Shown here: one piece after another, positions 26,880-33,930 of the stretch
Layout: every line of letters begins with the position of its first letter
Numbering within the stretch: position 1 is the first letter of the stretch
Assembly: GCF_019737615.1 (NCBI RefSeq)
Contig: NZ_JAHKKS010000001.1
Span: 186,001 to 250,000, forward strand
Origin: Sphingobium xanthum
Lineage (GTDB): Bacteria > Pseudomonadota > Alphaproteobacteria > Sphingomonadales > Sphingomonadaceae
Direction of reading: 5' to 3'
DNA: 64,000 nt
Translations under genes and position numbers: made by a program
Notes under the pieces: model-generated
Told to the model about the DNA's origin: nothing
What the model saw: the letters and a program-made list of their open reading frames with translations, nothing else
Database searches by the model: none

Positions 26880-28139
26880 TCAGGCCTGGCTGGTCGAGAG
26901 CTGCGATGCCGAAGTGCCGATCTGGGTGCCGCGCGTCGGATCGACGCCGGCCCAGCGGGAGCCGGGGCGCAGCGTGTCGCCGATCAGGCGGAAGGGATAG
27001 GCGAAAGTCACCTTGCTCATTTCCGGATTGGCGGCGAGCGCGCGGAAGCCGGCGAGATCGGCCTCGCGTTCGGCGGGGTCGCTGCGTTCCTGCATCTTCT
27101 TGTTCTCGACCGCGCTGGCCGAGGCGACATCCCAGAAGACGCGCAGGCGCTCCTTCGAGTAAGCGTCCAGAATGGCCTCGTCCGCCTCGCCTCGGATGAC
27201 GGCGCCGAGCACGTCCGAGAGGATCATCGCGTCCCAGATGCCGCCGGTCATGCCCATGCCGCCATTTGGATTGGTGACGTGCGCGGCGTCGCCCGCGAGC
27301 AGGATGCGGCCTTCGCGCAGTGAACTCGCCGCGCGCTGGTTGAGCGCATAGGGGCTTGAGCTGTCGATCGTGTAGCTCGCGCCCTTGGGAATGATATGGT
27401 CGAACCGCTCGGGCAGGCGCTCCATGAAGGTTTCGACCGGGAGCGAGGCATCCTCCTGATAGGTGACGCGCCAGAGGCCGTCCTTGCTCAGCAAGGCGAC
27501 GACCCCGCCATAGACCGGATCACAGATGAAGTTCGCCGGCTCGTAGTCATATTGGTCGAAGTCGCAGTAGATGTTGTTGGCGACGAAGCGGTTGGGCCAG
27601 GTGAAGCCGTCGAACGTGACGTTCATCAGCTTGCGCACCGTGCTGCCGCCGCCATCGGCGCCGATCAGCCATTTCGCGTGCAGTTCGCGGCGCGTGCCGT
27701 TGGTCTCGACCTCGGCAATGGCGTGTTCGTCGGTCTGACGCTGGGCGACGAGCGCGGTGTCGAACAGGACGTTGACGCCCGCGCGCTTCGCATGCTCAAG
27801 CCCGACGGCGGTGAAGAGATGCTGGCCCACATGGAGCTGCCGGTCGAGCACCGGGCCGAACATCTCGGGATATTGCAGCACGAACTTCTCGCCATAGCCC
27901 GGGACATGTACCGCCAGCGAGCGGCCGGTGACGCCGAGCGCATCCACCTCCGGCAGGATGCCGAGCTCCTGGAAGATGAGGATGCTGGTCGGCAGCAGCA
28001 CGCCGTTGCGCGGCGAATTCATGATGTCCGCGCCCGCCTCGATCAGCGTGACCTTCGCGCCCGTCTGCGCCAGCGCAAGGGCGCTGAACACGCCGACAGG
28101 GCCGGCCCCGACGATCAGCACGTCGCCGCAATCTTCCAT
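26880..28139 (-). CDS. FAD-dependent monooxygenase (aromatic hydroxylase type)
   Basis: A 419-residue flavoprotein of the p-hydroxybenzoate hydroxylase/MhpA fold. It has the N-terminal dinucleotide motif GAGPVG in DVLIVGAGPVGVFSALALAQ, the DG motif GADGGGSTVRK, and the FAD ribityl motif LLAGDAAHVTNPNGGMGMT. It should use NAD(P)H and oxygen to hydroxylate an aromatic or similar ring. The frame opens further upstream, but AGGAGAGAG precedes the ATG at 28139. It shares a 98-bp divergent promoter with an alpha/beta hydrolase, which suggests a common pathway. The substrate is unknown. Confidence 0.88.
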   Translation of the reverse strand: MEDCGDVLIVGAGPVGVFSALALAQTGAKVTLIEAGADIMNSPRNGVLLPTSILIFQELGILPEVDALGVTGRSLAVHVPGYGEKFVLQYPEMFGPVLDRQLHVGQHLFTAVGLEHAKRAGVNVLFDTALVAQRQTDEHAIAEVETNGTRRELHAKWLIGADGGGSTVRKLMNVTFDGFTWPNRFVANNIYCDFDQYDYEPANFICDPVYGGVVALLSKDGLWRVTYQEDASLPVETFMERLPERFDHIIPKGASYTIDSSSPYALNQRAASSLREGRILLAGDAAHVTNPNGGMGMTGGIWDAMILSDVLGAVIRGEADEAILDAYSKERLRVFWDVASASAVENKKMQERSDPAEREADLAGFRALAANPEMSKVTFAYPFRLIGDTLRPGSRWAGVDPTRGTQIGTSASQLSTSQA

Positions 28140-28196
28140 GATGTCTCTCTCCTGCACCCGGCATCGGAAACAGTCGCGCCGCGCTTGGCATGTCTG

Positions 28197-28208
28197 TAGC
28201 AAGGTAGC
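28197..28208 (+). promoter_or_regulatory. Motif shared by two catabolic promoters (copy 1)
   Basis: TAGCAAGGTAGC in the divergent monooxygenase/hydrolase promoter. An 11 of 12 match, TAGCATGGTAGC, lies upstream of the SDR-P450 operon at 31436. Possible common operator; inference only. Confidence 0.3.
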
Positions 28209-28237
28209 TAATGAGAGCAAAGCAGAGAGGAGCGGCC

Positions 28238-29326
28238 ATGCGCAGTTTGAAACCGGGGGACCTGCATGCAGCTTGCACGAAGCCGTTGAGCCTCGCCGCG
28301 CACGGCTTCTTCTGGACGGGCATGGAGCGGCGCGCGACACCGGGCGGGACGGTCATCGCGGGCCAGGCCTATGTCGAATATTTCATACCGACCGCACTGA
28401 CCAAGCCCTGGCCGATCCTGATGCTTCATGGCGGCGGCGGGCAGGGCACGGACTATCTCGGCACGCCGGACGGCCGCGAGGGCTGGGCCAAATATTTCGT
28501 GCGGGCGGGCTATGCCGTCTATGTGATGGACCGGCCGGGCCATGGCCGCGCGCCTTATCATCCCGATGCGCTCGGGCCGATGTCCGGCCTTGGCGCCTAC
28601 GAGTTCATCAGCGCCTTCTTCACCAACCCGTCAAAGCGCCCGGAGGCCTACCCGCAGGCGCATCTTCACAATCAGTGGCCGGGTACCGGCGAGATCGGCG
28701 ACCCGACGCTGGACGCCTTCATGGCGGGCACCGGTCCCTCGCAATCGGACATGGCGGCGAGCCATCTCTCCGCGCAGAAGGCGGGGGCGGAGGCGCTCGA
28801 CCTGATCGGCCCGGCGATCCTCATGACGCACAGCGCGGCCGGCCCCTGCGGCTGGATGATCGCGGACGCGCGGCCGCATCTCATCAAGGCGCTGGTCGCG
28901 ATCGAGCCCTATGGTCCGCCTTTTACCGGCATGCCCGGCAGCCCGCCCGAGCGCCAATTGCCCTATGGGCTGACGGCGGCACCGATCCGCTTCGATCCGC
29001 CGCTGGCCGAGGGCGAACTGCCCGTCTCGGTCGAGCGCCCCGCGCCCGCGCCCGATCTGGTCGCCTGCCGCGTCCAGGCCGAACCCGCCCGCGCGCTACC
29101 GGGGCTGCGGGGCTACCCCATCGCCGTCGTCACCGCACAGGCGAGCTGGATGGCGGCGGACAATCACGGCACCGTCGATGTCCTCCGGCAGGCCGGCGCC
29201 GATGTCGAGCATGTCCGCTTCGAGGACCATGAAGTATTCGGCAATGGCCACGCGATGATGCTGGAGAAGAACAGCGACGAGGGCGCGGCGGTGATCGAGC
29301 GGTGGATTGCTGGGAAGCTGGGGTAG
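28238..29326 (+). CDS. Alpha/beta hydrolase
   Basis: A 362-residue esterase-like hydrolase. The oxyanion region ILMLHGGGGQGTDY, the nucleophile elbow THSAAG (Ser in the G/T-x-S-x-G position) and a C-terminal GNGHAMM histidine are visible. There is no signal peptide. GAGAGGAG lies 5 bases before the ATG at 28238; an in-frame start at 28211 is less likely. Divergent from the FAD monooxygenase and facing the P450-SDR pair, it likely cleaves an ester, lactone or C-C bond of a catabolic intermediate; the substrate cannot be inferred. Confidence 0.82.
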   Translation: MRSLKPGDLHAACTKPLSLAAHGFFWTGMERRATPGGTVIAGQAYVEYFIPTALTKPWPILMLHGGGGQGTDYLGTPDGREGWAKYFVRAGYAVYVMDRPGHGRAPYHPDALGPMSGLGAYEFISAFFTNPSKRPEAYPQAHLHNQWPGTGEIGDPTLDAFMAGTGPSQSDMAASHLSAQKAGAEALDLIGPAILMTHSAAGPCGWMIADARPHLIKALVAIEPYGPPFTGMPGSPPERQLPYGLTAAPIRFDPPLAEGELPVSVERPAPAPDLVACRVQAEPARALPGLRGYPIAVVTAQASWMAADNHGTVDVLRQAGADVEHVRFEDHEVFGNGHAMMLEKNSDEGAAVIERWIAGKLG

Positions 29327-29342
29327 GGCGAGGACCTGACCG

Positions 29343-30551
29343 TCAGGCCCCCACCAGCCGCACCGGCAATTCCCTCCAACCGACCGCCGCGTTGTTGATG
29401 AAGCGGCGGCCTTCGCCGGCGGGTTCGATGCGGGCGACCTGGCGGACGAGGGCGGCGAGGACGGCGTCGAATTCCATGCGCGCGAGAGCCTGGCCGAGGC
29501 AGAGGTGAATGCCAGCACCGAAGCCGAGATTGGCGCCGGTGCGGCGGATGTCGAAGCGGTCGGCATCCTCCCAGCGGGCCGGATCGCGGCCGGCGGCGGT
29601 GAGGAAGAGGGCGACGGGATCGCCCTTGCGGAACTGCACGCCCTCGATCTCGCAATCGACATTGGCAGTGCGGCCCTGCACGCGGGCGGGCGGATCGTAG
29701 CGCAGCATTTCCTCGAAGGTGCCGCGGATCAGCTTTGGGTCGGCGCGCAGCACGTCCCATTGATCGGGGAAGCGCAGGAAGGCGCCGATGGCATTGGCGA
29801 TGCCGAGCACGGTCGTATCGAAACCGGCGGCGATGGTGGCGCGCAGCAGCAGCTCGGCGCGCTCCATGGAGATGACGCCATCCTTGCCGAGATCGAGGAT
29901 CGCGCGGCCGAGGCCGCCGGGCCTCACCGTGTCGTAGCGCGTATTCTCCTCGATCCAGGCGAAGGCGGGGCCGGCGCGCTCGAAGCTCTCGCGGAAGATC
30001 TCGTTGATGGGCCCGACCGTGTTGAACGCAGCCTCGCCGAAATCGAGGATGAGCTCGCGGCCTTCGTCCTTGAGGCCGATCATGTCCGGGAAGACCTTGA
30101 GCACGAAGGCGGCGGCGATGTCCCGCACGGCGTCGACCGTGCCGCGCTTCAGCGCCTTCGCGACGGTCGCCTCCGCTGCCGCCGCGAAGGCATCGGCATT
30201 GCGGCTAAGAGCGACGGGGGTGAAGAACTGCATGAGCGCCTTGCGTACTTCGGTATGCTCAGGCGGGTCCTCGGTCACGAGGATCGGCGGGACCAGGCTG
30301 AAGGGATCGTCGCAGGGCTTGGCCGTGGAGGTGAAGCGGCGCCAGTCCGGCAGGATGGCGCGGACGATGGCGTGGCTGCCGGTTGCGACGAAGCCATATT
30401 GTTCCATCCAGGTGGCCGGGGCGCTCTGGCAGAGCTCGGCGTCCGCGTAAGGCAGGCGCGCGATCCACCCGGGCGAGAAGGGGTCGCCATCGCTGGCGGG
30501 CATGTGGGGCGAAGGCGTGGGCGTCGGCAGCAGCGTTTCTGGCGTACTCAT
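29343..30551 (-). CDS. Cytochrome P450
   Basis: A 402-residue soluble bacterial P450. The haem-binding motif FGAGIHLCLGQALARME carries the thiolate ligand C351; the I-helix oxygen-activation motif is AGFDTT; the EMLR segment is followed by DPPARVQGR as in many class I enzymes. It overlaps the SDR stop by 4 bases (ATGA), so P450 and dehydrogenase are coupled, hydroxylation followed by alcohol oxidation being plausible. No ferredoxin gene is adjacent, though a ferredoxin reductase lies at 31624. Confidence 0.93.
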   Translation of the reverse strand: MSTPETLLPTPTPSPHMPASDGDPFSPGWIARLPYADAELCQSAPATWMEQYGFVATGSHAIVRAILPDWRRFTSTAKPCDDPFSLVPPILVTEDPPEHTEVRKALMQFFTPVALSRNADAFAAAAEATVAKALKRGTVDAVRDIAAAFVLKVFPDMIGLKDEGRELILDFGEAAFNTVGPINEIFRESFERAGPAFAWIEENTRYDTVRPGGLGRAILDLGKDGVISMERAELLLRATIAAGFDTTVLGIANAIGAFLRFPDQWDVLRADPKLIRGTFEEMLRYDPPARVQGRTANVDCEIEGVQFRKGDPVALFLTAAGRDPARWEDADRFDIRRTGANLGFGAGIHLCLGQALARMEFDAVLAALVRQVARIEPAGEGRRFINNAAVGWRELPVRLVGA

Positions 30552-31378
30552 TCGGCAGTCTCCGCGCGGCGGGCGGCCTCGGTGCGGAAGGCCTCCTCGA
30601 TCACACGATTGCGGCGCTCGACCGGCTCGGCCATGAACGGATGCGTGATGATGTAGCGCTCGTTATGCTTGATAGCGTGGACGACGAGCTTGGCCGTCGC
30701 CTCGGACGAGAGCCAGTCGACCGCCTGATCCTGGAACTGGACCGAATCTTCGAGCTGCACATCGGCGAGGCCGCCGGCGAGCTCGGCGGGGCGATTGCGC
30801 GTGCTGTTGCCGAGATCGGTCTGGACCGGGCCGGGGCACAGGATCGAGACGCCGATCTTGCCGCCCTCCAGCGCCAAGTCCTGCGCCATCGCTTCGCTCA
30901 GGCCCACGATCGCATATTTGGTGGTGCAGTAAGCGGTCAGGCCGGGGACCGGGATCAGACCGGCCATCGAGGCGGTGTTGACGATATGGCCGCCATCGGC
31001 GTTCTCACGCAGGATCGGCAGGAAGCTCGTCACGCCGTGGATCACGCCCCAGAGATTGACGTTGAGCATCCAGCGCCAGTCGTTGAGGGTCAGGTCCTTG
31101 ATCATGCCCATGGGGCCGATGCCGGCATTGTTGCAGAGCAGATGGACGGCGCCGAAGCGGGCCTTCACGGCTTGGGCGAGCGCCTCGACCTCCTCGGCTT
31201 TCGAGACGTCGGTCTGGATGGCGGTCGCGCCGATCTCGTCGGCGGTGGCCTGCAGCCGGTCGGCCTGGATGTCGGAAATGACGACCTGCATCCCCTCGGC
31301 GACCAAGGCCGCCGCGATCGACTTGCCGATGCCCGATGCGCCGCCCGTGACGACGCCGACCTTGCCGCGCAATTCCAT
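30548..31378 (-). CDS. SDR-family oxidoreductase
   Basis: A 276-residue classical short-chain dehydrogenase: cofactor motif TGGASGIGK near the N-terminus, NNAG, and the catalytic S and YCTTK (Y-x3-K) segment TASMAGLIPVPGLTAYCTTK. The D in VVISDIQAD after the second strand suggests NAD(H). GAGGAGGTGAGC precedes the ATG at 31378; the long open frame upstream contains the repeat element and is not coding. It is the first gene of a two-gene unit with the P450. Confidence 0.9.
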   Translation of the reverse strand: MELRGKVGVVTGGASGIGKSIAAALVAEGMQVVISDIQADRLQATADEIGATAIQTDVSKAEEVEALAQAVKARFGAVHLLCNNAGIGPMGMIKDLTLNDWRWMLNVNLWGVIHGVTSFLPILRENADGGHIVNTASMAGLIPVPGLTAYCTTKYAIVGLSEAMAQDLALEGGKIGVSILCPGPVQTDLGNSTRNRPAELAGGLADVQLEDSVQFQDQAVDWLSSEATAKLVVHAIKHNERYIITHPFMAEPVERRNRVIEEAFRTEAARRAETAE

Positions 31379-31435
31379 GCTCACCTCCTCACCCGTGCCG
31401 ACGCGATCTGTGGCGCGCCAATCCAAGTGTGGCCC

Positions 31436-31447
31436 TAGCATGGTAGC
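31436..31447 (+). promoter_or_regulatory. Motif shared by two catabolic promoters (copy 2)
   Basis: TAGCATGGTAGC, 58 bases upstream of the SDR start; see the copy at 28197. Confidence 0.3.
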
Positions 31448-31507
31448 GCGCGCAAGGCTTTGCGGTCGGCGAAGTTGGGTCTGCTTGGGGCGAACGGGAG
31501 CAGAGCT

Positions 31508-31622
31508 TAGCCCCTCCCCTTCAGGGGAGGGGTTGGGGTGGGGCTGGAGCTCGCGATCAAGGACAGGCAAAATCGAGAGTTTGTCCCCCACCCCAAACCC
31601 CTCCCCTGAAGGGGAGGGGCTA
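31508..31622. repeat. Family A intergenic inverted repeat (SDR-fpr gap)
   Basis: Two inverted arms, each holding a CCCCTCCCCTTCAGGGGAGG palindrome followed by GGGTGGGG-type sequence, with about 40 bases between. Its right end touches the fpr stop at 31624. Confidence 0.85.
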
Positions 31623-31623
31623 G

Positions 31624-32436
31624 TTAGTCGACGAAGGCGCGCTCGATCACATAGTCGCCGGGCTTGGCGTTCGATCCTTCGGCAAAGCCCATGCCATCGA
31701 GCCGCGCGGCGAACTCGCGGATCATGTCCATCGAGCCGCAGAGCATGATGCGGTCGGTCGCGGGGTCGAGCCGGGCGGGGCCGCTCACGCCTTCGAACAG
31801 CGCGCCGCTGTCGATCAGCGTGCCGATGCGGCCGGTCGAGCGGAAGGGCTCGCGCGTGACCGTCGGGTGATAGTGGAACTGGAGCAGCGCCTGATCCTGC
31901 ACCAGCGGATCGCCGGCAAGCTGGCTCTCCAGCGCCTCGCGCCAGGCAAGATCGGCGACGCGGCGAACGCTGTGGACGAGGATGATCTGGCCGAAGCGGT
32001 CATAAATGTCCGGATCGCGCACGAGGCTGACGAAGGGCGCGAGGCCGGTGCCGGTCGAGAGCAGGAACAGGCGACTGCCGGGATTGAGCGCGTCGGCGAC
32101 GAGCGTGCCGGTCGGCTTGCGGCCGAGATAGATTTGCTGGCCGGCCTCGATGCGACAGAGGCGCGAGGTCAGCGGGCCATCCGGCACCTTGATCGAGAGG
32201 AATTCGAGTTCGTCGGCATAGGATGCGCTGGCGATCGAGTAAGCGCGCAGCAGCGGGCGCGTCTCGGTCGGCAGGCCGATCATCACGAACTCGCCGGAGC
32301 GGAAGCGGAAGCTCGGCGGCCGGGTGATCGCGAAGCTGAACAGATGCTCGTTCCAGTGCCGCACCCAGCGCACCTCCTCCACGCTGAGCGCGCCCGTCGG
32401 TTCGAGTGTGAAGCCCTGATGAGTCATGTCGTTCAT
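31624..32436 (-). CDS. fpr: Ferredoxin--NADP reductase
   Basis: A 270-residue FAD enzyme that exchanges electrons between NADPH and ferredoxin or flavodoxin. It has the FAD motif RAYSIAS (R-x-Y-S), GPLTSRLCRI, the NADP motif GTGLAPF, the LCGSMDM segment and the C-terminal GDYVIERAFVD typical of bacterial Fpr with its terminal residues near the flavin. The start overlaps the upstream 151-residue gene by 4 bases. In this haem uptake operon it may supply electrons for haem degradation or iron reduction. Confidence 0.92.
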   Translation of the reverse strand: MNDMTHQGFTLEPTGALSVEEVRWVRHWNEHLFSFAITRPPSFRFRSGEFVMIGLPTETRPLLRAYSIASASYADELEFLSIKVPDGPLTSRLCRIEAGQQIYLGRKPTGTLVADALNPGSRLFLLSTGTGLAPFVSLVRDPDIYDRFGQIILVHSVRRVADLAWREALESQLAGDPLVQDQALLQFHYHPTVTREPFRSTGRIGTLIDSGALFEGVSGPARLDPATDRIMLCGSMDMIREFAARLDGMGFAEGSNAKPGDYVIERAFVD

Positions 32437-32888
32437 ATCGGATATCTCGCGCGGTCGGGATCGAAGAGGGGCGGGAGCGGGCGCAGGCCGACCTCGACCA
32501 TCGCCTCGGCCAGGGCGGCGAAGGCGATGAGGACCGGCGTTACCGAGCTTTCGTCGACGATGGCGGTGGCCATGCCGCGCAGCTGATCACTCGGCGCTTC
32601 CCGCGCGATGCGGATGAGCGAGAGCAGCAGCGCCTCATGCTCGGTGACATGCTCGCACTCGAGCGTGCCGAAATGCAGCTTCTCGGTCGCGTTGCGGTTG
32701 AGCAGCGCCATCATCATGTGGAAGTGCGGGAAGCCCGCCATGAGGTTCCACTTGTGAAAGGCCGGGCCGATGTCGCCGCAGGGGCAGCGCCCGGCACTCG
32801 CGGCGCGCACCCAGTGGCGCATCGCCCAGATCAGCAGCTGCCCGCCGCGATTGAGCGATTGGACGGGCCGGTCGAGGAAAGCATACAT
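32433..32888 (-). CDS. Unidentified 151-residue protein of the haem uptake operon
   Basis: A soluble helical protein without signal peptide or TM segment. Visible features are AGRCPCGDIGPAFHKWNLMA with a CPC pair, PHFHMMMALLNRN, and LECEHVTEHEALLLSL with several histidines and acids. I do not recognise a family with confidence. It follows DUF6607 by 27 bases and overlaps fpr by 4, so it is part of the haem receptor operon. Cysteines plus histidines near an Fpr make a haem- or metal-handling role a fair guess, not more. Confidence 0.8.
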   Translation of the reverse strand: MYAFLDRPVQSLNRGGQLLIWAMRHWVRAASAGRCPCGDIGPAFHKWNLMAGFPHFHMMMALLNRNATEKLHFGTLECEHVTEHEALLLSLIRIAREAPSDQLRGMATAIVDESSVTPVLIAFAALAEAMVEVGLRPLPPLFDPDRARYPI

Positions 32889-32915
32889 GGCGGTCTCTCC
32901 TGTTGCTTGTGCCGC

Positions 32916-33896
32916 TTAGTTGCCGAGCACCTTGGTGTTGGCGTCCATCAGCTTCTTCGCCTCGGCGAGCGCCTTGGCGGTGGTCGTCTTGCCGGCGACG
33001 ATCTCGTCCGCCAACTCGAGCAGGCGACCGGCGATGACGGTGCCGGTCTCGGCTTCTTCCTTGATGATGATCGCGCCCTTGGCGACGGCGATGCGGTCCC
33101 ATTCCGCGCGGATCGGGGTCCAATAGTCCCTGGTCGCCGCCCAGTAATCGTCGCCCGGCTTGGCGTTGAAGTCGCTCGCCTTCGTATAGCTGTTCAGCAC
33201 ATATTCCTGGACGATGGGCGTGAGCTTGCCGCTCTTCGGCCCCATCTTGCTATTGTCCTGCCAGTGGATCCAGCCATCGGGCGAGACCTGGTGGCGGTTG
33301 ATCGAAAGATAGCGGTCATAGACCGGATTGCGGACGGCGTCGCGCCGGGCGAGCGGCCGCCAGGTCCAGTTCGAGCGCCAGCGCCGAACGCCCCCCTGCG
33401 TCTCGAACTGTCCCCAGCCGCCATAGCGCGGACTGTCATCTACCTGCCAGACAGTCTGCGACCAACGGCCGGTGCGCATCTTCTCGGGCACCTCTTCCCA
33501 CGTCCAGAGGTTCCGGTCAGCGTAGACGAGCACCTTGGCCGGCTCATATTCCCAATCCTGCCGCCAATGCTTGATCACGAAGGTCTTGCCCTCATGCTCC
33601 ATCACGAGGATGTGCTGGAGCACGATCTTTCGGCCGCTATCCTCGATCACGCGGACGATCTCGTTGCCGCCGGAGATCTTGCGATCGAGCGGCGTGTAAG
33701 CGCCGTCCCAGCGGGTCGACTCCTGCATGTCGAACTTGACCTTGAAGTTGCCCGCCATGGCGAGAATGTCTTTGCGGTCCTGCTCGAAGCTGGCCGCGGC
33801 CTGCTCGGCCGCGATCGGCGGATGCGCCAGCGCGGGGCTGACGGCGAAGGCGAGGGCCAGAAGGCCGGGGCCGAGGAGATGGCGAAGACGGTTCAT
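32916..33896 (-). CDS. DUF6607 family exported protein
   Basis: A 326-residue protein with a signal peptide (MNRLRHLLGPGLLALAFAVS then PALA-H). Conserved-looking blocks are DRKDILAMAGNFKVKFDMQE, IVRVIEDSGRKIVLQHILVM, VIKHWRQDWEYEP, WSQTVWQVDDSPRY and WTWRPLARRDAV, which match my recollection of DUF6607 proteins found next to TonB haemin receptors. No known catalytic motif. It is probably periplasmic; function unknown. It lies 34 bases downstream of the haem receptor. Confidence 0.8.
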   Translation of the reverse strand: MNRLRHLLGPGLLALAFAVSPALAHPPIAAEQAAASFEQDRKDILAMAGNFKVKFDMQESTRWDGAYTPLDRKISGGNEIVRVIEDSGRKIVLQHILVMEHEGKTFVIKHWRQDWEYEPAKVLVYADRNLWTWEEVPEKMRTGRWSQTVWQVDDSPRYGGWGQFETQGGVRRWRSNWTWRPLARRDAVRNPVYDRYLSINRHQVSPDGWIHWQDNSKMGPKSGKLTPIVQEYVLNSYTKASDFNAKPGDDYWAATRDYWTPIRAEWDRIAVAKGAIIIKEEAETGTVIAGRLLELADEIVAGKTTTAKALAEAKKLMDANTKVLGN

Positions 33897-33930
33897 GGTT
33901 GTTTCCCTGCGCTGTTTTCGTTGGGGCTGG

